NCBI GenBank assembly: GCA_038237665.1
Contig: JBBRYK010000031.1
Location: 1-31,792, forward strand
DNA: 31,792 nt
Source of the DNA: JBBRYK01 sp038237665
GTDB lineage: Bacteria > Actinomycetota > Thermoleophilia > Gaiellales > Gaiellaceae
Reading direction: 5' to 3'
A program made the position numbers and the translations under genes. The notes beneath the pieces are model-generated. The model made no database searches and was not told the DNA's origin. It saw only the letters and a list, made by a program, of their open reading frames with translations. Every line of letters begins with the position of its first letter. Within the stretch, counting starts at the first letter, position 1. Below are positions 1-7,664 of the stretch, one piece after another.

Positions 1-1233
1 CTGCGCCGCCTCGCCGACCTGATGCTCGACCGGCACGAGGACCTGAGCGCGCTCCTGACCGCCGAGCAGGGGAAGCCGCTCGCCGAGTCGCGGATCGAGG
101 TCGAGTACGCCGCCTCGTTCTACGAGTGGTTCGGCGAGGAAGGCAAGCGCGTCTACGGAGACACGATTCCGAGCCAGTGGCCTGACAAGCGGATCGTGGT
201 CACGAAGGAGCCGGTCGGTGTCACCGCAGGGATCACGCCCTGGAACTTCCCGGCGGCGATGCCGACGCGAAAGTCGGCGCCCGCGCTCGCGGCCGGTTGC
301 ACCATGGTGCTGAAGCCGGCCGAGCAGACGCCGCTCTCGGCGTTGGCGGTCGCGGCCCTCGCCGAAGAGGCCGGCCTGCCTCCGGGCGTCTTCTCCGTCG
401 TCACCGGCAACGCCGACGATGCTCCCGAGATCGGCCGCGAAATGACGTCGAACCCGCTGGTCCGGAAGCTCAGCTTCACCAGTTCGACCGAGGTGGGAAA
501 GCTGCTGATGGCCCAGTGCGCGACGCAGGTCAAGAAGATCTCGCTCGAGCTCGGCGGCAACGCGCCGTTCCTCGTCTTCGATGACGCCGACTTGGACGAG
601 GCGGTCGCAGGCGCGCTGATCTGCAAATACCGGAACTCGGGCCAGACCTGCATCTCGGCCAACCGGATCCTCGTCCAGGACGGTGTCTACGACGAGTTCC
701 TCGATCGCTTCACGACGGCGGTGGCGAAGCTCCAGGTCGCAAACGGCTTCGAGCCAAACGCCAATGTCGGCCCGTTGATCGACCAGGCGGGCTTCGACAA
801 GGTCGAACGCCACGTCGCCGATGCCCGGGAACGGGGCGCGGAGCTCGTCATCGGCGGGCAGCGCCACGAGCTTGGCGGCACCTTCTTCCAGCCGAGCGTC
901 CTGACCGGGGTCACGCCGGAGATGGCGATGAGCTGCGAGGAGACGTTCGGCCCGGTCGCGGGGATCGCGCGCTTCTCGGCCGAGGAGGACGCCGTCCGGG
1001 CCGCCAACGACACCCCCTACGGTCTCGCTGCGTACTTCTACAGCCGCGACGTCGGCCGGATCTGGCGCCTCTCGGAAGCGCTGGAGTACGGGATCCTCGG
1101 GGTCAACACCGGCCTGATCTCGACCGAGGTCGCCCCGTTCGGCGGGCTGAAGGAGTCGGGCATCGGCCGCGAGGGGTCGAAGTACGGCCTTGACGAGTGG
1201 CTCGAGCTGAAGTACCTCTGCATCGGCCTGTGA
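1..1233 (+). CDS. gabD: NAD(P)-dependent succinate-semialdehyde dehydrogenase family protein, 5' end outside the window
   Basis: Aldehyde dehydrogenase superfamily; oxidises a semialdehyde, most likely succinate semialdehyde, to the acid. The reading frame is open from base 1, and the residues before the first ATG (base 22) are typical family sequence (LRRLADLML), so the true start lies upstream. About 410 codons are present against roughly 480 usual. Visible motifs are ITPWNFP, KPAEQTPLSAL, SFTSSTEVGK, the general-base Glu in LELGGNAPF (codon 547-549), the catalytic Cys in NSGQTC (codon 649-651), EETFGPV, and the C-terminal GGLKESGIGREG followed by SKYGLDEWLELKY, which is typical of the GabD branch. 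It is first in a same-strand run with NIPSNAP, SDR, cupin and ThDP-enzyme genes, suggesting a shared catabolic pathway. The family is certain; the exact substrate is inferred. Confidence 0.9.
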   Translation: MRRLADLMLDRHEDLSALLTAEQGKPLAESRIEVEYAASFYEWFGEEGKRVYGDTIPSQWPDKRIVVTKEPVGVTAGITPWNFPAAMPTRKSAPALAAGCTMVLKPAEQTPLSALAVAALAEEAGLPPGVFSVVTGNADDAPEIGREMTSNPLVRKLSFTSSTEVGKLLMAQCATQVKKISLELGGNAPFLVFDDADLDEAVAGALICKYRNSGQTCISANRILVQDGVYDEFLDRFTTAVAKLQVANGFEPNANVGPLIDQAGFDKVERHVADARERGAELVIGGQRHELGGTFFQPSVLTGVTPEMAMSCEETFGPVAGIARFSAEEDAVRAANDTPYGLAAYFYSRDVGRIWRLSEALEYGILGVNTGLISTEVAPFGGLKESGIGREGSKYGLDEWLELKYLCIGL

Positions 1234-1289
1234 CCCTGGCTCGTGTCGTGGCAGATTCGCCTGAGATAGGCGTTCATTAGGCTTCGTGC

Positions 1290-1604
1290 ATGATCCTCGA
1301 GCAGCGCGACTACCACGTCACGACCGGCAGGCTCAACGAGCTGGTCGGGCTCTACGCCGACGAGGGCATCGCGCTGCAGCAGGAGTACCTCGGCGGCTTC
1401 GTCGGCGCATTCACGACCGACATCGGGGCGCTCTCCACGTACACGAGCCTCTGGCGCTACGACAACTATGCGGAGCGTGAGGAGCGGCGGGCCCGCCTCC
1501 AAGAGGACGAGCGCTGGGTCGGCTTCCTCGCACGGATCACGCCGCTGATCCACACCCAGCAGAACCGGATTCTGATCCCGACCTCATTCTCGCCGCTCCA
1601 GTAG
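1290..1604 (+). CDS. NIPSNAP family protein
   Basis: Small 104-residue protein resembling the NIPSNAP family, a dimeric alpha-beta barrel fold of unclear biochemical role. It starts MILEQRDYHVTTGRLNELV and has the conserved pattern of an N-terminal strand, an LGGFVGAFTTDIG segment, then a W-x-Y-x-x-Y-AER block and an arginine-rich helix. No signal peptide or membrane segment is seen. Its TAG stop (1602-1604) shares one base with the GTG start of the next SDR gene, so the two are probably co-translated. NIPSNAP genes often sit in catabolic operons with dehydrogenases, which fits here, but the reaction is unknown. Confidence 0.75.
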   Translation: MILEQRDYHVTTGRLNELVGLYADEGIALQQEYLGGFVGAFTTDIGALSTYTSLWRYDNYAEREERRARLQEDERWVGFLARITPLIHTQQNRILIPTSFSPLQ

Positions 1605-2323
1605 TGGGCTCGCTCGACGGCAAGGTCGCCATCGTCACGGGCGGTGCGCAGGGAATCGGGCGCGCGATCGCGGAAGGGCTCACGGCCGAGGGGGCGCAGG
1701 TGCTGATCGCCGACCTCAACCCGCCGCCGGACGGCGTCCGTGCCGACGTGTCTTCGGAGGCCGACGTCGAGGCAATGGTCGAGGCAGCGGTCGACCGGTA
1801 CGGCGGCCTCGACATCCTCGTCAATAACGCCGGCCTCTATGCGACGCTGCCGATGCGGCCGTTCATCGAGATCCCGCTCGAGGAGTGGCGCCGCGTCATG
1901 GACGTGAACGTCGCCTCGATGTTCCTGACCTGCCGGGCGGCCGTCCCGGTCATGCGCCGGCAGGGTGGCGGCAAGATCGTGAACATCTCGTCGGGAACGC
2001 CCTTTCGCGGTGTGCCGTTCCTGCTCCACTACGTGACGAGCAAGGGCGCGATCGTCGCCCTGACCCGTGCGCTCGCGAAGGAGCTCGGCAAGGACGACAT
2101 CTACGTGAACTGCGTGGCGCCCGGATTCACGATGAGCGAGGGGGTGCAAGCCCAACCCGAGGTGATCGAGAAGCTGCGGGACGCGTCGGTGGCGGCGCGG
2201 ACGATCCAGCGCGACCAGGTTCCCGAGGACGTGGCCGGTGCGGTGGTGTTTCTCTGCGGCCCCGGCGCGGACTTCATCACGGGGCAGACGATGGTGATCG
2301 ACGGGGGCCAGTACTTCCATTGA
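1604..2323 (+). CDS. SDR family NAD(P)-dependent oxidoreductase
   Basis: Classical short-chain dehydrogenase/reductase of 239 residues. The nucleotide-binding TGGAQGIG motif lies at about residues 12-19, NNAG follows the second strand, and the catalytic Ser (NISSG) is followed by Tyr143 and Lys147 in YVTSK. The C-terminus VIDGGQYFH is typical. It begins with GTG directly on the stop of the NIPSNAP gene. The final TGA overlaps the TTG start of the cupin gene as TTGA. It probably oxidises or reduces a hydroxy or keto intermediate of the pathway served by the neighbouring dehydrogenase and ThDP enzyme. The substrate cannot be read from sequence. Confidence 0.9.
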   Translation: MGSLDGKVAIVTGGAQGIGRAIAEGLTAEGAQVLIADLNPPPDGVRADVSSEADVEAMVEAAVDRYGGLDILVNNAGLYATLPMRPFIEIPLEEWRRVMDVNVASMFLTCRAAVPVMRRQGGGKIVNISSGTPFRGVPFLLHYVTSKGAIVALTRALAKELGKDDIYVNCVAPGFTMSEGVQAQPEVIEKLRDASVAARTIQRDQVPEDVAGAVVFLCGPGADFITGQTMVIDGGQYFH

Positions 2324-2817
2324 TCGAGGTCCGTGAGCATCTGGACGGCGTCGTCACCCACGGCGGCAACGTGATCGTCTACGACGTGATGCGAAACCAG
2401 GCCCATTTCGGCGCCGCGGACGTCGACGGGCACGCGCTGGTCTGGGAGGTGAGCGGCGATCCCGGGCCCGGGGAGTGGCTCGTACGCTGCGATCGCGTCG
2501 ACTTCCCGCCCGCAGGCGTCGCTTACCTGCACACGCACCCGGGGCCGGGCGTCCGGGTGCTGCTCACCGGCCGGATCCAGATCGTCTCAGGAGGCGAGTC
2601 GCACGAGTACGGGCCCTTCGAGTCGTGGCACGAGAGCGGCCCCGAGCCCGTGTTTGCGGCGGCCTCGGCGACCGAGGAGACCGCGTTCGTGCGGGTGATG
2701 CTCCTGCCTGCCGAATGGAAAGGGAAGAGGACGATCCGCTACGTCGATCCCGAGGACGAGGAGAAGCCGAAGACGCAGCGGGCGACGGTCTTCTTCGAAC
2801 ACCCGCTCGAGCGTTGA
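2320..2817 (+). CDS. cupin-like protein
   Basis: A 165-residue protein with a single beta-barrel cupin pattern: PPAGVAYLHTHPGPGVRVLL followed by a glycine-containing turn and GESHEYGPFESW. The HTHPGPG segment supplies two possible metal-binding His residues and a later His lies in GESHEYG. No conventional ATG fits, but TTG at 2320 overlaps the upstream SDR stop as TTGA, and the next gene starts the same way, which makes this start credible. The C-terminal 40 residues (KGKRTIRYVDPEDEEKPKTQ) are charged and unusual for a minimal cupin. It may be a small dioxygenase, an isomerase or a sensor for a pathway intermediate. Function is not known. Confidence 0.7.
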   Translation: MIEVREHLDGVVTHGGNVIVYDVMRNQAHFGAADVDGHALVWEVSGDPGPGEWLVRCDRVDFPPAGVAYLHTHPGPGVRVLLTGRIQIVSGGESHEYGPFESWHESGPEPVFAAASATEETAFVRVMLLPAEWKGKRTIRYVDPEDEEKPKTQRATVFFEHPLER

Positions 2818-4469
2818 CCTGCACCGGCGCGCAGGCGCTCGTTCGGCAGCTCGAGCTCCACGGCATCGACGCGGCCTTCTGCGTCCCGGGCGAGAGCTAC
2901 ATCGCCGTCCTCGACGCTCTGCACGACTCACCGATCCGCCTGATCTCGTGCCGGCACGAGGCGGCGGCGGCAAACATGGCCGAGGCCTACGGGAAGCTGA
3001 CGGGCCGCCCCGGGGTGTGCCTGGTCACGCGCGGGCCGGGAGCGACCCAGGCCAGCGTCGGCGTGCACACTGCCTGGCAGGACTCGACGCCGCTACTGCT
3101 CCTCGTCGGCCAGGTGCCGCGGCGCATGCTCGGCTACGACGCCTTCCAGGAGATGGACTACGAGCGCTTCTTCGGCTCGACGGCGAAGGCGGTGTTCCAG
3201 CCCGCCACAGCGGACGCGCTCGCCGAGCAGGCGGCGGAGGCGCTGCTGACGGCCACCGCAGGCCGGCCGGGGCCTGTCGTCGTGTCGCTCTCCGAGGATG
3301 TGCTCGTCGAGCCGACCGAGGCGCCTGACCCCACCGAGGTTCGCGACGAGGTGAGCTGGAACGACCATGTGCTGCCCGAGTTCCGCGGGTTGTTCGAGGC
3401 GGCCGAGCGCCCGCTCTTGATCGTCGGCGAGGGCGGCTGGACGACGCGGACCGGGGCCGACATCCTCGCCTTCTGCGAGGCGAGCGATGTGCCCGTCGCC
3501 GCCTCCTTCCGCTGTCAGGACTACGTCGACAACACGTCGCGCTGCTACGCCGGCCACCTGACGATCGGTGCGAACCCCAAGCTCGACCAGCTCGTCCGCG
3601 ACTCGGACCTCCTCATCGCCGTCGGCGGCCGGCTCGGCGAGATCACGACCCGCGGGTACACCCTGATCGAGGGCCAGCGCCTCGTCCACGTCCATCCCGA
3701 CCCCGGCGAGCTCGGCCGCATCTACGAGCCGGTGCTGGGAATCAGCGCCGCTCTCGAGCAGTTTGCCGCTGCGGCGCGGGCGCTCGAGCCGGTCGAGCCG
3801 CGGTCGCCCGGCCGGACGGGGCAGGCGCACGCCGACTATCTCGAGACGCTGCAGGCGCGCGCGGCGCCGGGTCTGCTCGACGTCGCGGTGGTGATGGCCC
3901 ATCTCCGGGAGCGACTGCCGGAGGACGCTGTGATCACGAGCGGCGCCGGCAACTTCACGGTCTGGGCGCACCGCTTCTATCTCTTCCGCCGGTACGGGAC
4001 CCAGCTCGCTCCGCAGAGCGGTGCGATGGGCTACGGCGTACCGGCGGCGCTGACCGCCAAGGTGGTCCATCCAGACCGGATCGTCGTCTGCCTCGCCGGC
4101 GACGGGGACTTCATGATGAGCGCCGGCGAGCTGGCGACAGCAGTGCAGTACGACCTGCCCGTTGTTGTCTTAGTTGTCAACAACAGTATGTACGGGACGA
4201 TCCGGATGCACCAGGAGCGGAACTTCCCGGGCCGGGTCGTGGGGACCGATCTCGTCAATCCCGACTTCGCGGGCTTAGCCGAATCCTTCGGCGCCTACGG
4301 CGAGGTCGTCGAGCGGACCGAGGAGTTCCCGGCCGCGTTCGAGCGGGCGTTGGCCGCGGGGCGTCCGGCGCTGCTCGAGCTCCGTGTCGACCCCGAGGCG
4401 CTGACGCCGAACGCCAGCCTCTCCGAGATCAGACGAGCCGCTTCTCCAGGTATGCAGCCAGACGCGTGA
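2814..4469 (+). CDS. thiamine diphosphate-dependent enzyme, acetolactate synthase-like
   Basis: A 551-residue ThDP enzyme of the acetolactate synthase/decarboxylase superfamily. The N-terminal pyrimidine-binding domain carries the activating Glu at about residue 49 (CRHEAAAANMAEAYG). The C-terminal pyrophosphate domain has the ThDP/Mg motif GDGD at about 429-432 with NN at 456-457. TTG at 2814 overlaps the cupin stop as TTGA; a longer open frame upstream (from 2475) is arginine-rich shadow sequence and is rejected. It lies at the end of the ALDH-NIPSNAP-SDR-cupin run, so it likely cleaves or joins a 2-keto acid or aldehyde in that pathway rather than making branched-chain amino acids. No ilvN small subunit is nearby. 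Its last 41 bases overlap the convergent permease gene. Confidence 0.88.
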   Translation: MTCTGAQALVRQLELHGIDAAFCVPGESYIAVLDALHDSPIRLISCRHEAAAANMAEAYGKLTGRPGVCLVTRGPGATQASVGVHTAWQDSTPLLLLVGQVPRRMLGYDAFQEMDYERFFGSTAKAVFQPATADALAEQAAEALLTATAGRPGPVVVSLSEDVLVEPTEAPDPTEVRDEVSWNDHVLPEFRGLFEAAERPLLIVGEGGWTTRTGADILAFCEASDVPVAASFRCQDYVDNTSRCYAGHLTIGANPKLDQLVRDSDLLIAVGGRLGEITTRGYTLIEGQRLVHVHPDPGELGRIYEPVLGISAALEQFAAAARALEPVEPRSPGRTGQAHADYLETLQARAAPGLLDVAVVMAHLRERLPEDAVITSGAGNFTVWAHRFYLFRRYGTQLAPQSGAMGYGVPAALTAKVVHPDRIVVCLAGDGDFMMSAGELATAVQYDLPVVVLVVNNSMYGTIRMHQERNFPGRVVGTDLVNPDFAGLAESFGAYGEVVERTEEFPAAFERALAAGRPALLELRVDPEALTPNASLSEIRRAASPGMQPDA

Positions 4470-5100
4470 GCGGGAAGGAGATGCAGAAGAACGTCGCCAG
4501 CACGGCGCCGTAGATCTCGAAGGCGTGCAGCTCGCCGATCCCCGTCGGCGGCGGCTGCGCCAGCCCTTCGACCTGGTACTTACCCGCTTGGAGCAGCTCG
4601 GTCCCGCCGATCAACGCGACCAGTGTGCTGTTCTGGATCACGTTCACGAGCAGGCTGACGAGCGGTGGCAGCAGGCGCCGGAGGGCCTGCGGAAGGATCA
4701 CGTAGACGTGCCGGCCGACCCAGCCGAATCCGACCGCGGAGGCCGCCTCGTGCTGCTCTCGCGGGATCGAAACGACCGCACCGCGGGTCGCCTCCGCCAC
4801 CTGCGCGCTCCCCCAGAGCGTCAGCCCGAGCGCACCGGCGATCACCGGGCTGAACCTGATCTCGAACTCCGGCAGGACGAAGAAGATGATGAAGATCGTG
4901 ACCAGGATCGGGAGCCCGCGCCAGACCTCGATATAGAGGCGAATCGCCGTTCGGCTAGGCAGAAAGTCGATCGTCTGGAGCGTCCCGAGCACGATCCCGA
5001 TCACGGCACTCCCGAGCACCGAGAGGCCGGCGATCTTCAGCGTGGTCACGAGCCCCTCGCGGGCCATGTACTCGGTGACGGGCGCGACCCAGGCGGGCAT
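4429..5100 (-). CDS. polar amino acid ABC transporter permease (second)
   Basis: A 223-residue inner-membrane permease of the HisM/GlnP type. Several hydrophobic segments are visible (LVTTLKIAGLSVLGSAVIGI and ILVTIFIIFFVLP). The cytoplasmic EAA loop, EQHEAASAVGFGWVGRHVYV, docks the ATPase. It is the last gene of a four-gene importer operon and starts three bases after the stop of the first permease. Its 3' end runs 41 bases into the convergent ThDP-enzyme gene, so no separate terminator can lie between them. The two permeases would form a heterodimeric channel. Polar amino acid is the family assignment; the exact substrate is not readable. Confidence 0.9.
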   Translation of the reverse strand: MPAWVAPVTEYMAREGLVTTLKIAGLSVLGSAVIGIVLGTLQTIDFLPSRTAIRLYIEVWRGLPILVTIFIIFFVLPEFEIRFSPVIAGALGLTLWGSAQVAEATRGAVVSIPREQHEAASAVGFGWVGRHVYVILPQALRRLLPPLVSLLVNVIQNSTLVALIGGTELLQAGKYQVEGLAQPPPTGIGELHAFEIYGAVLATFFCISFPLTRLAAYLEKRLV

Positions 5101-5103
5101 GGT

Positions 5104-5820
5104 CTAGGCCGCCTCCCCCACCGGCTGGTGTAGCGCTCTCGCCGGGCGGTCCTCGGGCAGGCGCAGACGTCGCTCGAGCAGCCGGATCAGGATCGACAGC
5201 ACCCAGACGACCGCCAGGTACACGACCGCGAGCACCGTGTAGATCTCGACCGCCCGGAAGCTGACGCTTTCGAGGCTGTAGGCGACGTTCGTCAGCTCGG
5301 GGTAGCCGATCGCGGGGCCGAGCACTGCGGTGTTCTTCAGCACCGAGATGTACGTGTTGATCGAGGACGGCAGCGCGATCCGGCCGCCGATCGGCAGGGT
5401 CACGTTCAGAAAGGTCGCGATCGGCCCGAAGCCGAGCGCGAAGGCCGCCTCTCGGTACCGCACGGGAACGGCGCCGAATCCGGCCCGGAAGTTCTCGATG
5501 TTGAACGCCCCGCCCCAGATCATCAGCATCAGCCAGGCGGCCGTCTCGGGCTCGAACCGGATGTGGAACTGCGGCAGCGCGAAGAAGACGAAGAAGACCT
5601 GGACGAGGATCGGCGTGTTCCGGATCACCTCGACGTAACAGGCCGCCAGCTGACTCACCACCGGGATCCGGTGCGCCCGCGCCGCGCCGAGCACGACCCC
5701 GATCGCGAAGGCGCCGGCGATCGCTATCGCCGAGACTTTCAGGGTCTTCTCGAGCCCGCCCGCGAAGTCGCCGCGGTGCTCCCAGACGAACGACCACTGG
5801 AAGGCGAGGAGAGCGTGCAT
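5104..5820 (-). CDS. polar amino acid ABC transporter permease (first)
   Basis: A 238-residue permease of the HisQ/GltJ type. An N-terminal FAGGLEKTLKVSAIAIAG segment leads into the first membrane helix, NTPILVQVFFVFFALPQFHI is a second, and the EAA loop reads REAAFALGFGPIATFLNV. It starts with ATG 48 bases after the binding-protein gene and is followed by the second permease after three bases. The C-terminal tail (LLERRLRLPEDRPARALHQP) is hydrophilic and slightly longer than usual. It pairs with the downstream permease, the ATPase and the binding protein in one uptake system. Confidence 0.9.
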   Translation of the reverse strand: MHALLAFQWSFVWEHRGDFAGGLEKTLKVSAIAIAGAFAIGVVLGAARAHRIPVVSQLAACYVEVIRNTPILVQVFFVFFALPQFHIRFEPETAAWLMLMIWGGAFNIENFRAGFGAVPVRYREAAFALGFGPIATFLNVTLPIGGRIALPSSINTYISVLKNTAVLGPAIGYPELTNVAYSLESVSFRAVEIYTVLAVVYLAVVWVLSILIRLLERRLRLPEDRPARALHQPVGEAA

Positions 5821-5868
5821 GGCCGGCGGGCGGGGAGCGGCCGCGGCGCGACCGCTCCCCGGAAACGC

Positions 5869-6789
5869 CTACGGGCAGATCGTGGTCAGGTCCCGGTCGT
5901 CGTACTTGAAACTCAGCTTCGGCCGCGGGATGTTGTCCGAGAACTCGGGCACCAGCCGCTTCGGCGCGTTGTTCTTGAGGATCGCCAGGAACCGGTCCTG
6001 CAGCTGGAGCCGGCGCAGGGCGGTGTCGACCCAGGCCTTCATATCCGTTTCGCCCTTGCGGATCCCGATTCCCCACGGGAGGTTCAGGAACTTGTCCTTG
6101 GTCAGCTTCACGTCCCGGTCCGCGGTGGCGACACCGAGCAGGAACGCATCGTCGAACATGAACGTGTCGCCCTGGCGGTTCTTCAGCGCCAGGGTCGCCG
6201 TGGACGGGCTGTCGACCTCGAGCAGCTTCGTGTTCTTGAAGCAGTTCTTCACCCACGTCGAGTAGATCGAGCCTCGGGTCGTAATCACGGTCTTCCCGGC
6301 TAGGTCGTTGAGCGAATTCACGTTCGTGTCCTTCAAGACGAGCATCCTCCCGACCGCCGAGTAATACGGGGTCGAGAAGTCGATCACCTGCGCGCGTGCG
6401 GGCGTGTACGTGAGCGTCGAGATGATGATGTCGACGCGCTTCGACATCAGCGCCGGAATCCGGCTCGGCGTCGTCACGCAGACCAGCGTGAGCCGGTTGG
6501 CCTTGCCGAACGCCATCTGGGTGAAGGCACGCGCGATCTCAACGTCGTAGCCGCCGTTGTCACCCTTGACATCGATGAAGCCGAACGGCGGGAAGTCGCA
6601 CTTGACGCCGATCACCCAGCGGTGGCGGCTCTTCACGTCTGGCGGCAGTGCGGGCAGCTTCGGCAGCTTCGGCGCAACCGCCTCCGTTCCGGCACTCCCA
6701 TTGGTGCCGGTCGGTGCCGCCCCTCCCCAGGCCGCAAGCATGCCCGCGAGGGCGAGCGCGGCGATTCCAGCGATTACAAACCGTTTCAT
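5869..6789 (-). CDS. amino acid ABC transporter substrate-binding protein
   Basis: Extracellular solute-binding protein family 3, 306 residues. It begins with a clear Sec signal peptide (MKRFVIAGIAALALAGMLAA). No cysteine follows, so it is not a classical lipoprotein, and how it is held at the surface of a monoderm cell is unclear. After a flexible linker rich in Gly, Thr and Pro, the two-lobed domain starts at HRWVIGVKCDFPPFGFID. The typical IISTLTYTPARAQVIDFS and GKTVITTRGS segments follow. Its ATG overlaps the ATPase stop (ATGA). In this importer the ATPase comes first and the binding protein second. Confidence 0.92.
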   Translation of the reverse strand: MKRFVIAGIAALALAGMLAAWGGAAPTGTNGSAGTEAVAPKLPKLPALPPDVKSRHRWVIGVKCDFPPFGFIDVKGDNGGYDVEIARAFTQMAFGKANRLTLVCVTTPSRIPALMSKRVDIIISTLTYTPARAQVIDFSTPYYSAVGRMLVLKDTNVNSLNDLAGKTVITTRGSIYSTWVKNCFKNTKLLEVDSPSTATLALKNRQGDTFMFDDAFLLGVATADRDVKLTKDKFLNLPWGIGIRKGETDMKAWVDTALRRLQLQDRFLAILKNNAPKRLVPEFSDNIPRPKLSFKYDDRDLTTICP

Positions 6790-7601
6790 TCAGCTCCTCC
6801 TTGTTCGTCGATCGTCAGCTCCTCCAGCGAATCGGCGAGCTGGAGCGTCCGACGCAGGAAACGCCGCGTCCGCTCCTCCTTCGGCCGGTCGAGAACGTCG
6901 GTGGGCTGGCCTTGCTCCACCACGCGGCCCACGTCCATGAAGAGGACGCGGTCTCCAACTTCTCGCGCGAACTGCATCTCGTGCGTGACGACGAGCATCG
7001 TCATGCCGGAACGGGCGAGGTCGCGCATGACCACGAGCACCTCACCGACGAGCTCCGGGTCGAGTGCCGACGTGACCTCGTCGAAGAGCATCACGTGGGG
7101 CTCCATCATCAGCGCTCGGGCAATTGCCACCCGCTGCTGCTGGCCACCCGAGAGCTGGTGCGGGTATTGCCGGGCCTTCTCTCCGAGACCGACCTTGCCG
7201 AGCAACTCCAGGGCACGGGCCTCGGCGTCCGAGCGCGGCACCTTGCGAATCCGCCGAGTAGCAAGTGTCAGGTTGTCGATCACCTTCAGGTGCGGGAAGA
7301 GGTTGAACTGCTGGAAGACGATCCCGATCCTTTGCCGCACGCCCGAAAGGTCGACCCCCTTGGCAGTGATCTCCTGGCCCTCGAAGTAGATCCGGCCCGA
7401 GTCCACCGGCTCGAGGAGGTTGACGCAGCGGAGCAGAGTGCTCTTTCCGCTCCCGCTCGGGCCGATGATCACGAGCACTTCGCCCGCCGAGACGTCGAGG
7501 TCGATCCCGTTCAGAACGAGGTTGTCGCCGAAGCTCTTGCGGACCCCCTCGAGGCGCACCACCGGGTCAACAGCACCCACAGGTTCCACCGCCACGTCCA
7601 T
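6786..7601 (-). CDS. amino acid ABC transporter ATP-binding protein
   Basis: GlnQ/HisP-type ATPase. Walker A is GPSGSGKS (residues 47-54), followed by the Q-loop FQQFNLFPH, signature LSGGQQQR, Walker B VMLFDEVTSALD and the H-loop VVTHEM, all intact. I place the start at ATG 7601 because GGAGGT lies 8 bases upstream. Longer starts at 7616 (ATG) or 7628 (TTG) would leave a non-conserved N-terminus, and 7628 overlaps a likely -10 element. The stop overlaps the binding-protein ATG. It powers the importer with the three following genes. Confidence 0.92.
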   Translation of the reverse strand: MDVAVEPVGAVDPVVRLEGVRKSFGDNLVLNGIDLDVSAGEVLVIIGPSGSGKSTLLRCVNLLEPVDSGRIYFEGQEITAKGVDLSGVRQRIGIVFQQFNLFPHLKVIDNLTLATRRIRKVPRSDAEARALELLGKVGLGEKARQYPHQLSGGQQQRVAIARALMMEPHVMLFDEVTSALDPELVGEVLVVMRDLARSGMTMLVVTHEMQFAREVGDRVLFMDVGRVVEQGQPTDVLDRPKEERTRRFLRRTLQLADSLEELTIDEQGGAE

Positions 7602-7622
7602 GCCTGCCACCTCCATGGGTCG

Positions 7623-7651
7623 ATACAACGAAACTTGCCGCGTGAAGTCAA
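7623..7651 (-). promoter_or_regulatory. predicted sigma70-type promoter of the amino acid ABC operon
   Basis: On the minus strand TTGACT (7651-7646) and TTGTAT (7628-7623) are separated by 17 bases, followed after about 20 bases by the GGAGGT ribosome-binding site and the ATG at 7601. It sits between the aminotransferase stop (7665) and the ATPase start, so the importer may be transcribed independently of upstream genes. The -35 is close to consensus and the -10 is weak. Confidence 0.4.
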
Positions 7652-7664
7652 GAACGGGGCTGCG

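Noticed and set aside
4955..6256. Long minus-strand open frame of 433 residues
   Set aside because: Overlaps the permease and binding-protein genes in another frame; Arg/Pro/Gly-rich composition and no motif.
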